Shown here: one piece after another, positions 42,085 to 51,112 of the stretch
Position numbering within the stretch: position 1 is the first letter of the stretch
How the letters are laid out: each line of letters opens with the position of its first letter
Assembly: GCF_003626975.1 (NCBI RefSeq)
Contig: NZ_CP032616.1
Location: 5,370,001-5,434,000, forward strand
Source of the DNA: Pseudomonas sp. DY-1
GTDB taxonomy: Bacteria > Pseudomonadota > Gammaproteobacteria > Pseudomonadales > Pseudomonadaceae
Reading direction: 5' to 3'
DNA: 64,000 nucleotides
Made by a program: the position numbers and the translations under genes
Notes under the pieces: generated by a model
Database searches by the model: none
What the model was told of the DNA's origin: nothing
What the model saw: the letters and a program-made list of their open reading frames with translations, nothing else

Positions 42085-42854
42085 TGCGCCTGGCCACGCT
42101 GTGCTGGTGGGTAGCGGCGTTGCCGCTGTTACCCTTAGCACTGCCCATGGCCATGCACACTCGTCGCACCGCCCTGCGCCTGGCACCGGCCGCTGGCTCG
42201 GAGCGCGGGCTTGCCGGAAGCGAGCTGCAAGGCGATCCCCTCCGGCTTTTATTGATTGGTGAATCCACCGTCGCCGGTGTCGGCGCGTCCTGCCTGGACT
42301 TCGCCCTGGCTGGTCAGCTGGCAGCCGCTCTGGCCTTGCGCCTGCGGCGCCCTGTGGCCTGGCGTGCCTGCGGCGAGAATGGCATCACCGCCGGCGAGGC
42401 CCTGAAGCGCTTGCTGCCGCAAGCGGCAGATGAACCCGTTGATCTGGTGCTGCTGGTCTTCGGCGTCAACGACACCACTCATTTCAGCTCCAGCCGTAGT
42501 TGGCAGGAGGCCCTGAATGGGATGGCTCGGCATTTCGTAGAGCGTGGCGCGCAAGTCGCCCTGGCCGGCGTGCCGCCGCTGCAGCATTTCACTGCATTGC
42601 CCTGGCTGTTGCGCCAGTTGCTCGGCTGGCGGGCCAGGCTGCTGGACCGTCAACTGCGAGCGTTGGCTGAGCGTGAGGGGCTGGTCTGTTGTGCCACCAG
42701 TCTGGAAATGCGCCCGGAGTTTCTGGCGTTGGATGGCTACCATCCTTCCGCACTTGGTTATCGCGTCTGGGGCGAGTCACTGGCGGACTGGTTCGTCGCC
42801 TCGGCCCAACCGTCTCCGGAGGCGGAGGGCCTGGCGCTCGACCTTAGCGTGTGA
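42084..42854 (+). CDS. SGNH/GDSL-type hydrolase
   Basis: 256 residues with a signal/anchor helix at the N-terminus and the SGNH blocks GESTVAG (Ser), CGENGITAG, GVNDTTHF and DGYHPS (Asp/His). It likely hydrolyses an ester or acts on cell-wall polysaccharide acetyl groups. It overlaps purT by one base, so it is in the same transcript. Its 3' end overlaps that of the convergent permease by 11 nt. Confidence 0.86.
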   Translation: MRLATLCWWVAALPLLPLALPMAMHTRRTALRLAPAAGSERGLAGSELQGDPLRLLLIGESTVAGVGASCLDFALAGQLAAALALRLRRPVAWRACGENGITAGEALKRLLPQAADEPVDLVLLVFGVNDTTHFSSSRSWQEALNGMARHFVERGAQVALAGVPPLQHFTALPWLLRQLLGWRARLLDRQLRALAEREGLVCCATSLEMRPEFLALDGYHPSALGYRVWGESLADWFVASAQPSPEAEGLALDLSV

Positions 42855-44157
42855 GGCTGAGGTCGCTGTCGCGGGTTTCCTTCAGGCAGAGGACGGCCAG
42901 CAGGCTGATTACTGCCGCTATCGACACATAGCCCCCGACCCAGCTCAGGCCACCCATGGCGACCAGCTTCTGTGCGAAGAAGGGTGCCACCGAGGCGCCG
43001 ACTATGCCCCCCAGGTTGTAGGCCGCCGAAGCGCCGGTGTAGCGCACGCGAGTTGGAAACAGCTCCGGCAGCAATGCTCCCATGGGTGCGAAGGTCACGC
43101 CCATCAGGAACAGCTCGATGCAGAGGAACAGCGCCACGCCGTAGGCCGAGCCCTGGGTCAGCAGGGGTTCCATGGTGAATCCGGAGAGGATCGCCAGTAG
43201 CGTGCCGCCGATCAGCACCGGCTTGCGCCCGAAACGATCGCTGAGCCAGGCGGATATCGGCGTCGCGAGGGCCATGAAGAGCACTGCAAAGCAGAGCAGG
43301 GCGAGGAAGGTCTCGCGGCTGTAGCCCAGGGTGGACACCCCGTAGCTCAGGGAGAAGACCGTGGAGATGTAGAACAGTGCGTAGCACACCACCATGGCCA
43401 GGGCGCCGAGAAGCAGGGGCCGCCAGTGTCCGGAGAAGGTGTCCAGCAGTGGCACGCGGGATTTCTCCTGGCGGGCCATGGCTTGGGCGAAGACCGGCGT
43501 TTCTTCCAGCTTCAGCCGCACATAGAGGCCGACTACTACCAGCACGGCGCTGAGCAGGAAGGGAATGCGCCAGCCCCAGCTGCGGAACTGCTCGTCATCG
43601 AGCTCCATGGCCAGACCGAGGAACAGACCGTTGGCGGCGAGGAAGCCGATGGATGGGCCGAGTTGTGGGAACATGCCATACCAGGCTCGTTTCCCGGGCG
43701 GAGCGTTTTCCGTGGCGAGTAACGCCGCACCACCCCATTCGCCACCCAGCCCGAGGCCTTGGCCGAAACGCAGCAGGCACAACAGGATGGGCGCCCAGGC
43801 ACCGATGCTCTCGTAACCGGGTAGTACGCCGATCAGGGTGGTGGACACGCCCATCAGCAGCAGCGAGGCGACCAGGGTGGACTTGCGCCCGATGCGATCG
43901 CCGAAATGGCCGAACAGCGCCGAGCCCAGCGGGCGGGCGAGGAAGGCTATGCCGAAGGTGAGGAAGGCCGAAAGCATCTGCGCGGTGCTGGAGGTCTGCG
44001 GAAAGAACACCGGACCAATCACCAGCGCGGCGGCGGTGGCATAGACATAGAAATCATAGAACTCGATGGCGGTGCCGATGAAGCTGGCGGTCGCTACCCG
44101 CACCGGGGAGTTGGCCGGTTGGGTGCCCGGGGTGTCGCTTAGGGCGGCGCTGGTCAT
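42844..44157 (-). CDS. MFS permease, MHS type
   Basis: 437 residues and about 12 membrane helices, with ATASFIGTAIEFYDFYVYATAAALVIGPVFFP and FGHFGDRIGRKSTL as in MHS symporters, and QGLGLGGEWGGAALLATENA. Substrate unknown; the group covers organic acids, betaine and aromatics. It stands alone between the convergent SGNH gene and the CorC-like gene, with a 259-nt gap upstream in which I see no gene. Confidence 0.88.
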   Translation of the reverse strand: MTSAALSDTPGTQPANSPVRVATASFIGTAIEFYDFYVYATAAALVIGPVFFPQTSSTAQMLSAFLTFGIAFLARPLGSALFGHFGDRIGRKSTLVASLLLMGVSTTLIGVLPGYESIGAWAPILLCLLRFGQGLGLGGEWGGAALLATENAPPGKRAWYGMFPQLGPSIGFLAANGLFLGLAMELDDEQFRSWGWRIPFLLSAVLVVVGLYVRLKLEETPVFAQAMARQEKSRVPLLDTFSGHWRPLLLGALAMVVCYALFYISTVFSLSYGVSTLGYSRETFLALLCFAVLFMALATPISAWLSDRFGRKPVLIGGTLLAILSGFTMEPLLTQGSAYGVALFLCIELFLMGVTFAPMGALLPELFPTRVRYTGASAAYNLGGIVGASVAPFFAQKLVAMGGLSWVGGYVSIAAVISLLAVLCLKETRDSDLSLTR

Positions 44158-44416
44158 CTGTGGATATCCCTTTGCATGGGCCGGACGTGCTCCTTGCGGG
44201 ATGCCCGGCGGGTCTCTGGAGCTGGCGATCGCTGAGGGATGGGCTGATGGCGCTGTGTCGCCATCGAATCCCGGGCTGCAGGCGGGTGGCCGCGGCGGAT
44301 GGTTCTCAGGTGGTCGCAGAGTGCGGCCGGTGGCGCGGCGTCGCGGGTGGCGACTGTGGCCGGAGGAGGGCGGGTAAGCCCGGGTCGATTATAGGAAGGG
44401 GCCCCGGCCGGGACTA

Positions 44417-45241
44417 CTAGGCCTTTGGCGTAAGTCCGGCGCGCCAGGCGAGCACACGCTGTACGCGGTTGTCGCCGGACTGGAGGATTTCCAGGCGGTA
44501 CGGGCCGACCTTCAGGCACACGCTTGAGTCGGGAATCTGCTCCAGGGCTTCGGTGATCAGGCCGTTGAGGGTCTTCGGCCCGTCGCAAGGGAGGTGCCAG
44601 CCGAGCACCCGATTCAGTTCGCGCAGATGAAGCGCACCGTCGAGCTCGTAGTGGCCGTCATCGCGCGATTGGATGCCGGGATTGGGAGCGAAGTCTTCCA
44701 GGCTGCCGAACTCGCCCACCAGCTCCTGGAAGATGTCTTCCAGGCTGACCAGGCCCACCACATCGCCGTACTCGTCGACCACGATGCCGAGGCGGCGCTT
44801 CTGCTTCTGGAAGTTCACCAGCTGCGTCAGCAATGGCGTGCTTTCCGGCACGAAGTAGGTTTCCCGGCTGACTGCCAGCAGCGATTCGGCGCTGGGCCTG
44901 CCCTCCGCCAGCAGGCGCGGTAGCTGGCGCAGGTGGAGGATGCCTTCGATCTGGTTGATGTCTTCGCGATACAGCGGCAGGCGAGTGTGGGTGGCGTTCT
45001 GCAGTTGGGCGATGAGCTCGTCTTGCGACGTGTCCAGGTCGATCCCCTGGATTTCGCTTCGGGGAATCATGATGGAACTGATACTGACCCGTTGCAGTGC
45101 ATCGGTCACAGCAACCGGCAACCGCGATTGCGGCTGGATCTCCACGCCATGGCGGCGGCGTGTCGTCAGCCATGCGACCAGCGCGCCGGCTACCAGGGAG
45201 AGAGTGATTCCGAGGAGGAGGCCGGCGAGCAGTCCGTGCAT
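44417..45241 (-). CDS. CorC/HlyC-type protein with CBS pair and one N-terminal membrane helix
   Basis: 274 residues: membrane helix (about 3-25), then CBS-pair (VSISSIMIPRSEIQGID and VVDEYGDVVGLVSLEDIFQELVGE) and the CorC_HlyC domain (GHYELDGALHLRELNRVLGW). Full HlyC transporters carry a large DUF21 domain that is missing here, so it resembles CorC (E. coli YbeX) more. CorC-type proteins act in magnesium/cobalt efflux or membrane integrity. It follows the CcsA-like gene by 7 nt. Confidence 0.83.
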   Translation of the reverse strand: MHGLLAGLLLGITLSLVAGALVAWLTTRRRHGVEIQPQSRLPVAVTDALQRVSISSIMIPRSEIQGIDLDTSQDELIAQLQNATHTRLPLYREDINQIEGILHLRQLPRLLAEGRPSAESLLAVSRETYFVPESTPLLTQLVNFQKQKRRLGIVVDEYGDVVGLVSLEDIFQELVGEFGSLEDFAPNPGIQSRDDGHYELDGALHLRELNRVLGWHLPCDGPKTLNGLITEALEQIPDSSVCLKVGPYRLEILQSGDNRVQRVLAWRAGLTPKA

Positions 45242-45248
45242 GGGATAG

Positions 45249-46049
45249 TCAGACGTGAAGGATGAATTCGCGGACCAGCTTGCTGCCGAAATACGCCAGC
45301 ATCAGCAGGCAGAAGCCCGCAAGGGTCCACCGTATGGCCTTGTGCCCGCGCCAGCCGAGCTGGTGGCGGCCCCACAGCAACACCCCGAACACGACCCAGG
45401 CGATGCAGGAAAGGATGGTCTTGTGCGCCAGGTGCTGGGCGAACAGGTTGTCCACGAACACCCAACCGGAGATCAGCGACAGCGACAGCAGGCACCAGCC
45501 GGCCCACAGGAAGCCGAACAGCAGGCTTTCCATGGTTTGCAGGGCAGGGAAGTTCTTTATCAGTCCGGAAGGATGCTTGTGCTTGAGCTGGTGGTCCTGC
45601 AGCAGCAACAGCAGCGCCTGGAACACCGCCATGGTCAGAAGGCCGTAGGCCAGGATGGACAGCAGGATATGCGCAAGGATGCCCGGCTCTTCATTGATGG
45701 CCTGGGACGTGCCGCCCGGCACCAGTACCGCCGCCAGCACCGTCAGGGTGCCAAGAGGCAGCAGCAGGAGCAGCAGGTTCTCGATGGGAATCCGCGCGAC
45801 CGCCACGATGGTCAGCAGAATCACCGCTGCGGCGATCAGGCTGGCGGCATTGAAGAAGTCCAGGTAGAGCCCGGCAGGGGTTATCAACTGGAGGAAAAGT
45901 GCAGTGCAATGGGCGAGCAGGGCCAGGCCGCTGCCGAGGATCAGCAGACGTTTGTCCGGCGTAGTGCGCTGGCTGAGGCGAAAGCCGTGGTAGCCAGTGG
46001 TGCCCATATAGAGGAATGCAGCCAGGAGGCTGGGCAGCAGAGGGTGCAT
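45249..46049 (-). CDS. CcsA-like (YpjD-type) inner-membrane protein
   Basis: 266 residues and about eight membrane helices, with the cytochrome c assembly signature region around GILAHILLSILAYGLLTMAVFQALLLLLQDHQLKHK and FLWAGWCLLSLSLISGWVFVDNLF. It is related to CcsA/CcmC but belongs to the YpjD branch whose function is unclear. The ATG at 46049 begins MHPLLPSLLAAF and has AAGGA upstream; a longer frame begins at 46091. It is divergent from ffh and upstream of the CorC-like gene, an arrangement I recall next to ffh in other pseudomonads. Confidence 0.82.
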   Translation of the reverse strand: MHPLLPSLLAAFLYMGTTGYHGFRLSQRTTPDKRLLILGSGLALLAHCTALFLQLITPAGLYLDFFNAASLIAAAVILLTIVAVARIPIENLLLLLLPLGTLTVLAAVLVPGGTSQAINEEPGILAHILLSILAYGLLTMAVFQALLLLLQDHQLKHKHPSGLIKNFPALQTMESLLFGFLWAGWCLLSLSLISGWVFVDNLFAQHLAHKTILSCIAWVVFGVLLWGRHQLGWRGHKAIRWTLAGFCLLMLAYFGSKLVREFILHV

Positions 46050-46205
46050 AAGTCCTTGTAAGGCAAGCCCGAAAGGCAGTGAGTGTGGCATACAAGGCTT
46101 GACGGTGAAAGACCGCTGGCGGTGTCGGCGGCGCCGACTCTTCGTTATACTCCGCCGCCTGCAGCAAGCTCAGCCGGGGCCCATGAGAGCCCGAAAGGAA
46201 CGCGC

Positions 46206-47579
46206 ATGTTTGAAAACCTAACCGACCGCCTCTCACAGACGCTGCGCCATGTCACCGGCAAGGCCAAGCTGACCGAGGACAACATCAAGGACACCCTGCG
46301 TGAAGTGCGCATGGCCCTGCTCGAGGCCGACGTCGCCCTCCCGGTGGTGAAGGACTTCGTCGCCAAGATCAAGGATCGGGCGGTCGGTACCGAGGTTTCC
46401 AAGAGCCTGACCCCGGGCCAGGCCTTCGTGAAGATCGTCCAGGCTGAACTGGTGGAGCTGATGGGCGCCGCCAACGAAGACCTGGCGCTTAACGCCGCGC
46501 CGCCGGCGGTGATCCTGATGGCCGGCCTGCAGGGCGCGGGCAAGACCACCACGGTCGGCAAGCTGGCGCGCTTCCTCAAAGAGCGCAAGAAGAAGTCGGT
46601 GCTGGTGGTTTCCGCGGACGTCTACCGCCCGGCGGCCATCAAGCAGCTGGAAACCCTGGCCAACGACATTGGCGTCACCTTCTTCCCGTCCGAAACCAGC
46701 CAGAAGCCGGTGGCCATCGCGCAAGCGGCAATTCAGGAAGCGAAGCTGAAGTTCATCGACGTCGTCATCGTCGACACCGCGGGTCGTCTGCACGTCGATA
46801 CCGAGATGATGGATGAGATCAAGCAGGTCCATGCCGCCATCAAACCGGTGGAAACCCTGTTCGTCGTTGACGCCATGACTGGTCAGGATGCCGCCAATAC
46901 TGCCAAGGCCTTCAACGATGCCCTGCCGCTGACCGGCGTGGTACTGACCAAGGTCGACGGCGACGCCCGTGGTGGTGCCGCGCTTTCCGTGCGCGCGATC
47001 ACTGGCAAGCCAATCAAATTCCTCGGCATGGGCGAGAAGACCGAAGCCCTTGACCCCTTCCACCCGGATCGTGTCGCTTCGCGCATCCTCGGCATGGGTG
47101 ACGTGCTTAGCCTGATCGAGCAGGCCGAGCAGAACATGGATCGCGAGAAGGCCGAGAAGCTCGCGAAGAAGATCAAGAAGGGCAAGGGCTTCGACCTCGA
47201 AGACTTCCGAGACCAACTGCAACAGATGAAGAACATGGGCGGTCTCGGCGGTCTGATGGACAAGCTGCCCATGCTCGGTGGCGTCAACCTGGCGCAGATG
47301 GGCAACGCGCAGAACGCCGCAGAAAAGCAGTTCAAGCAGATGGAAGCGATCATCAATTCCATGACCCCTGCAGAGCGTCGCGATCCCGATGTGATCAGCG
47401 GCTCGCGCAAGCGCCGCATTGCGCTGGGCTCCGGCACCCAGGTGCAGGACGTCGGTCGCCTCATCAAACAGCACAAGCAGATGCAGAAAATGATGAAGAA
47501 GGTCACCGCCAAAGGCGGCATGGCCAAGATGATGCGCGGCATGGGCAGCATGTTCCCCGGTGGCATGCCGAAGATGTGA
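46206..47579 (+). CDS. ffh: Signal recognition particle GTPase Ffh
   Basis: 457 residues: N domain, G domain with P-loop GLQGAGKTTT (about 107-116), VDTAGRL and TKVDGDARGG, then a methionine-rich M domain at the C-terminus (QMKNMGGLGGLMDKLPMLGG, MMRGMGSMFPGG). It binds signal peptides and 4.5S RNA and delivers ribosomes to FtsY. The ATG at 46206 has AAAGGAACGCGC upstream. It is followed by the rpsP operon after 136 nt containing a promoter. Confidence 0.97.
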   Translation: MFENLTDRLSQTLRHVTGKAKLTEDNIKDTLREVRMALLEADVALPVVKDFVAKIKDRAVGTEVSKSLTPGQAFVKIVQAELVELMGAANEDLALNAAPPAVILMAGLQGAGKTTTVGKLARFLKERKKKSVLVVSADVYRPAAIKQLETLANDIGVTFFPSETSQKPVAIAQAAIQEAKLKFIDVVIVDTAGRLHVDTEMMDEIKQVHAAIKPVETLFVVDAMTGQDAANTAKAFNDALPLTGVVLTKVDGDARGGAALSVRAITGKPIKFLGMGEKTEALDPFHPDRVASRILGMGDVLSLIEQAEQNMDREKAEKLAKKIKKGKGFDLEDFRDQLQQMKNMGGLGGLMDKLPMLGGVNLAQMGNAQNAAEKQFKQMEAIINSMTPAERRDPDVISGSRKRRIALGSGTQVQDVGRLIKQHKQMQKMMKKVTAKGGMAKMMRGMGSMFPGGMPKM

Positions 47580-47615
47580 GCCCTGGCCGCCGATCGGTGG
47601 CCGCCAAAAAGAGAT

Positions 47616-47651
47616 TTGCAATCGGCCGCATAATCCTTAGAATATGCGGCC
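47616..47651 (+). promoter_or_regulatory. Candidate sigma-70 promoter of rpsP operon with overlapping 9-bp dyad
   Basis: TTGCAA (47616-47621) and TAGAAT (47638-47643) are 16 nt apart. GGCCGCATA (47624-47632) pairs with TATGCGGCC (47643-47651), so a perfect dyad spans the -10. The dyad may be a binding site or the remainder of an ffh terminator. Confidence 0.5.
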
Positions 47652-47715
47652 TTTCGGGCCCATGGCCCATGTGTGTGCACAGCTTGAAAAGCACCGACTA
47701 TAGGAACGAAGTTCA

Positions 47716-47967
47716 ATGGTAACCATCCGTCTTGCCCGTGGCGGCTCCAAGAAGCGCCCCTTCTACCACCTGACCGTGACCAACAGCCGCAATGCGCGCG
47801 ACGGTCGCTTCGTTGAGCGCGTTGGCTTCTTCAACCCGGTTGCCCAGGGTGCAGAAGTCAAGCTCTCCGTAAATCAGGAGCGCGTCAGCTACTGGCTGAG
47901 CCAGGGCGCCCAGCCGTCTGAGCGTGTTGCTCAGCTGCTGAAGGAAGCTGCCAAGGCTGCTGCCTAA
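47716..47967 (+). CDS. rpsP: Small ribosomal subunit protein bS16
   Basis: 83 residues beginning [41 protein letters not shown], the standard bS16 sequence. It binds 16S rRNA in the assembling 30S subunit. First gene of rpsP-rimM-trmD-rplS, after the candidate promoter. Confidence 0.98.
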   Translation: MVTIRLARGGSKKRPFYHLTVTNSRNARDGRFVERVGFFNPVAQGAEVKLSVNQERVSYWLSQGAQPSERVAQLLKEAAKAAA

Positions 47968-47975
47968 GCATCTTT

Positions 47976-48512
47976 ATGAGCACGACGCCGGCTCCCGCCG
48001 ATGAACTGATCGTTCTCGGCAAGATTTTCTCGGTGCATGGCGTACGTGGCGAGGTGAAGGTCTACTCCTTCACCGATCCGCTGGATAACGTGCTCGATTA
48101 CCGCCGTTGGACGCTCAAGCGTGACAACGAGGTAAAGCAGGTCGAAGTCGCCAGCGGACGTGTGCACGGCAAGGTCCTGGTAGTAAGGCTGAAAGGGTTG
48201 GACGACCGCGAGGTTGCACGAACCTACGCAGGTTTCGAAGTCTGCGTTCCCGTCAGCGAACTGCCGGAACTCGACGATGACGAGTTCTACTGGCACCAGT
48301 TGGAAGGTCTCAATGTGATCAACCAGGACGAGCAACTGCTCGGCCGAATCGATCACCTCCTCGAGACCGGTGCCAACGATGTGATGGTGGTCAAGCCCTG
48401 TGCTGGCAGCCTCGATGATCGTGAACGCCTGCTGCCCTATACGGACCAGTGCGTGCTCTCGATTGATCTGGACGCCGGCGAGATGCGGGTGGATTGGGAC
48501 GTTGATTTCTGA
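47976..48512 (+). CDS. rimM: Ribosome maturation factor RimM
   Basis: 178 residues: RimM N-domain (LIVLGKIFSVHGVRGEVKVYSFTDP) and PRC-type C-domain (EFYWHQLEGLNV, GRIDHLLETGANDVMVV). It helps mature the 30S head by acting on bS16/uS19 regions. 8 nt after rpsP. Confidence 0.96.
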   Translation: MSTTPAPADELIVLGKIFSVHGVRGEVKVYSFTDPLDNVLDYRRWTLKRDNEVKQVEVASGRVHGKVLVVRLKGLDDREVARTYAGFEVCVPVSELPELDDDEFYWHQLEGLNVINQDEQLLGRIDHLLETGANDVMVVKPCAGSLDDRERLLPYTDQCVLSIDLDAGEMRVDWDVDF

Positions 48513-48521
48513 GGGCCTGAC

Positions 48522-49274
48522 ATGAAAAGCATGCAGGTCGAAGTCATCAGCATCTTTCCCGAGATGTTCGCTGCCATCAGCGAGTACGGCATTACCAGTC
48601 GTGCGGTGAAGCAAGGGCTGCTCAAGCTCAATTGCTGGAATCCGCGGAGCTTCACCGAAGACCGCCACCAGACGGTGGATGATCGGCCGTTCGGCGGTGG
48701 CCCCGGCATGGTGATGAAGATACAGCCCCTGGAACGGGCCCTGGCAGCAGCCAAGGCCGCGACGGGGGAGAAGGCGAAGGTGATCTACCTCTCGCCGCAA
48801 GGGCGTCAGCTGAAGCAGGCGGCCGTGCGCGAGCTGGCGAACGAGGAAACATTGATCCTCATCGCCGGTCGTTACGAAGGCATCGACGAACGCTTCATTG
48901 AAGAGCACGTCGATGAGGAATGGTCGATTGGCGACTACGTCCTGTCCGGCGGTGAGCTGCCGGCCATGGTGCTGATCGATGCGGTGACGCGGTTGCTGCC
49001 CGGTGCGTTGGGCCACGCGGACTCCGCCGAGGAGGACTCGTTTACGGACGGCCTGCTCGATTGCCCGCATTACACCCGACCGGAGATGTATGCAGGCAAG
49101 CGTGTTCCCGAGGTGCTGCTCAGCGGCAACCACGAACACATCCGGCGATGGCGTTTGCAGCAGGCGCTTGGGCGCACCTGGGAACGTCGGGCCGATCTTC
49201 TGGATTGCCGCTCGCTTTCTGGAGAAGAGAAAAAGCTGCTGGAGGAATATGTCCGCCAGCGGAACGATAGTTAA
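48522..49274 (+). CDS. trmD: tRNA (guanine-N1)-methyltransferase
   Basis: 250 residues with the SPOUT trefoil-knot motifs: [21 protein letters not shown] and [15 protein letters not shown]. It methylates G37 of tRNA to prevent frameshifts. 9 nt after rimM, third gene of the operon. The first ATG at 48522 is used, and MQVEVISIF (9 nt later) would also fit. Confidence 0.96.
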   Translation: MKSMQVEVISIFPEMFAAISEYGITSRAVKQGLLKLNCWNPRSFTEDRHQTVDDRPFGGGPGMVMKIQPLERALAAAKAATGEKAKVIYLSPQGRQLKQAAVRELANEETLILIAGRYEGIDERFIEEHVDEEWSIGDYVLSGGELPAMVLIDAVTRLLPGALGHADSAEEDSFTDGLLDCPHYTRPEMYAGKRVPEVLLSGNHEHIRRWRLQQALGRTWERRADLLDCRSLSGEEKKLLEEYVRQRNDS

Positions 49275-49318
49275 CGTATCGATGGCACGCCCAGAAGGCC
49301 TGCCTTAGGAGCATAGCG

Positions 49319-49669
49319 ATGACCAACAAAATCATTCAGCAGATCGAAGCTGAACAAATGAACAAAGAGATTCCGGCTTTCGCCCCGGGCGACACCGTAA
49401 TCGTTCAAGTGAAAGTGAAGGAAGGCGACCGTGCGCGTCTGCAGGCCTTCGAAGGTGTGGTCATCGCCAAGCGTAACCGCGGCCTGAACAGCGCTTTCAC
49501 CGTACGCAAGATCTCCAACGGCGTAGGCGTTGAGCGTACCTTCCAGACCTACTCCCCGCTGGTCGACAGCCTGAGCGTCAAGCGCCGCGGTGACGTGCGC
49601 AAGGCCAAGCTGTACTACCTCCGCGACCTGTCCGGCAAGGCAGCTCGTATCAAGGAGAAGCTGGTCTAA
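49319..49669 (+). CDS. rplS: Large ribosomal subunit protein bL19
   Basis: 116 residues beginning [29 protein letters not shown], standard bL19. It lies at the 30S-50S interface. Last gene of the operon, 44 nt after trmD with TTAGGAG ahead of the ATG and a strong terminator after. Confidence 0.98.
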   Translation: MTNKIIQQIEAEQMNKEIPAFAPGDTVIVQVKVKEGDRARLQAFEGVVIAKRNRGLNSAFTVRKISNGVGVERTFQTYSPLVDSLSVKRRGDVRKAKLYYLRDLSGKAARIKEKLV

Positions 49670-49685
49670 TCGCCAGAGTTTCTCG

Positions 49686-49722
49686 AAAAACCCGCCCAGG
49701 TTCGCCTCGGCGGGTTTTTTCT
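49686..49722 (+). terminator. Terminator of the rpsP-rplS operon
   Basis: Stem AAAACCCGCC (49687-49696) / GGCGGGTTTT (49709-49718) with T-run to 49720. Confidence 0.9.
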
Positions 49723-49862
49723 TGCCTGTGTGCAAGGGATAATCCGTGCCCCGCTGGCAGCGCCAGCCAGGAAGATTCCTGCCTACCAGGTAGCGCATAG
49801 AAGAATCACAAGAGTCGCCGCACGAGTGGCAGCCACATGGGTTCGATTCAGGTAGTAGTGGC

Positions 49863-50291
49863 ATGACCCCGAGAGAGCAAGAGATAGCCCGCCGGACCGA
49901 ACTGTCCGAGAGCCGGGTGACCAAGGCGGTGTTTCCGCCCAGCACCAACCATCACAACACCCTGTTCGGCGGTACCGCCCTGGCCTGGATGGACGAAGTT
50001 TCCTTCATCACCGCCACGCGCTTTTGCCGCCTGCCGCTGGTGACGGTGTCCAGCGACCGCATCGACTTCAAGCACCCGATCCCGGCAGGTTCCATCGTCG
50101 AACTGGTGGGACGCGTCGTGAAGGTGGGCAATACCAGTCTCAAGGTGGAGGTCGAGGTGTTCGTCGAGGACATGTACTGCGCCACTCGCGAGAAGGCCAT
50201 CACCGGCCTGTTCAGCTTCGTCGCCATCGACGGGGAGAAGCGACCGGTGCAGGTTCTGCCGGACCATCCGCGGACCGCCAGCGCCGCATGA
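49863..50291 (+). CDS. Acyl-CoA thioesterase, hotdog fold
   Basis: 142 residues with hotdog-fold features NHHNTLFGGTALAWMDEVSFITATRF and SDRIDFKHPIPAGSIVELVGRV. YciA-type thioesterases of this length cut medium- to long-chain acyl-CoA. The ATG at 49863 is preferred, although no strong Shine-Dalgarno is seen. It is convergent with the MshEN-type gene and has a shared terminator. Confidence 0.87.
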   Translation: MTPREQEIARRTELSESRVTKAVFPPSTNHHNTLFGGTALAWMDEVSFITATRFCRLPLVTVSSDRIDFKHPIPAGSIVELVGRVVKVGNTSLKVEVEVFVEDMYCATREKAITGLFSFVAIDGEKRPVQVLPDHPRTASAA

Positions 50292-50295
50292 ATGC

Positions 50296-50321
50296 AAAAG
50301 GCACCCGTCGGGTGCCTTTCT
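50296..50321. terminator. Bidirectional terminator, thioesterase and MshEN-type gene
   Basis: 10-bp stem AAAGGCACCC (50297-50306) / GGGTGCCTTT (50310-50319) with a 3-nt loop, T residues on both strands. Confidence 0.88.
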
Positions 50322-50336
50322 CGTATCCCGCCTGGT

Positions 50337-51017
50337 TCAGTTCCGCATGCTGATCTTCAGGGATGCCTGCGACAGATCGATGTTGTTCAGGGTCAGGCTG
50401 CCGAAACTCTGGTCCCGTGGTGCGCCGGCCACACGGATATTCTCGAAGCGCAACTCGCCGATCGAACTGGGCAGGCGCAGGTTCACCGAACCATCCGGGT
50501 TGACCACCGAGGTCATCTTGCTGGTGTCGTAGGCCACATCCTTCATCGAGGTCTCTGCGTCCAGGCCGTCCAGCACTGGCATCACCAGCCGCGCCAATTG
50601 CTTCACTGCACCCAACCCATCGCCCTGCTCCGCTTGCAGGAAAAGGCCCTGCAGAACGTCGTCCAGGCCCTGGGCGCTGACATTGCTCATCTCCAGGTCG
50701 CTCAGCGGACGCAGGCCCTGCGGGGTCTCCTGGCGGCTGATACTGGCCGGCGGCTGCAGGCGCTGGATATCGGCGCTGGCCATCTGGAAGGGGCTCATCA
50801 ACGCAGCCACAAGGGTAGCTGCCAGACGCAGATTGCTCTGTTTCTTCAGGGCCTTGGTCAGTTGCTTCTGGGTTAGCAGGCCTTGCGCTATCAGTACTTC
50901 ACCCAGCCGCATCTTGCAGGTGAGTTGCATCTTGATTGCGGCATCCAGCTGCTGGGAGTTGATTAGACCCTTGTTGATGAGGATCTGCCCCAGGCGGGAG
51001 TTCATTTGGTTGGCCAT
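50337..51017 (-). CDS. Stand-alone MshEN-type c-di-GMP-binding protein with membrane segment
   Basis: 226 residues. Residues 8-31 and 37-60 are two 24-residue RLGxxL...L...L..A(I/L)xxQ motifs separated by a 5-residue spacer (LTCKM), the known layout of MshEN domains, which bind c-di-GMP at the N-terminus of type II/IV secretion ATPases. Here the domain is not attached to an ATPase. A hydrophobic segment follows (LRLAATLVAALMSPFQMASA, about 64-83), then a mainly polar C-terminal domain (residues 84-226). It could be a membrane-attached receptor. The gene is single, with a bidirectional terminator. Function not known. Confidence 0.8.
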   Translation of the reverse strand: MANQMNSRLGQILINKGLINSQQLDAAIKMQLTCKMRLGEVLIAQGLLTQKQLTKALKKQSNLRLAATLVAALMSPFQMASADIQRLQPPASISRQETPQGLRPLSDLEMSNVSAQGLDDVLQGLFLQAEQGDGLGAVKQLARLVMPVLDGLDAETSMKDVAYDTSKMTSVVNPDGSVNLRLPSSIGELRFENIRVAGAPRDQSFGSLTLNNIDLSQASLKISMRN

Positions 51018-51112
51018 GGTCCGGTACCGGCGGTGGGTGATAGCAAGATGAAATCATCCACGGCCAGCCCAATCCTGTCACCAGACTAAGGATAGGCTGG
51101 CCATGCCGCCCG

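Noticed and set aside
46083..47579. 498-residue version of Ffh starting at GTG 46083
   Set aside because: The extra 41 residues have no family match and ATG 46206 has AAAGGA upstream.
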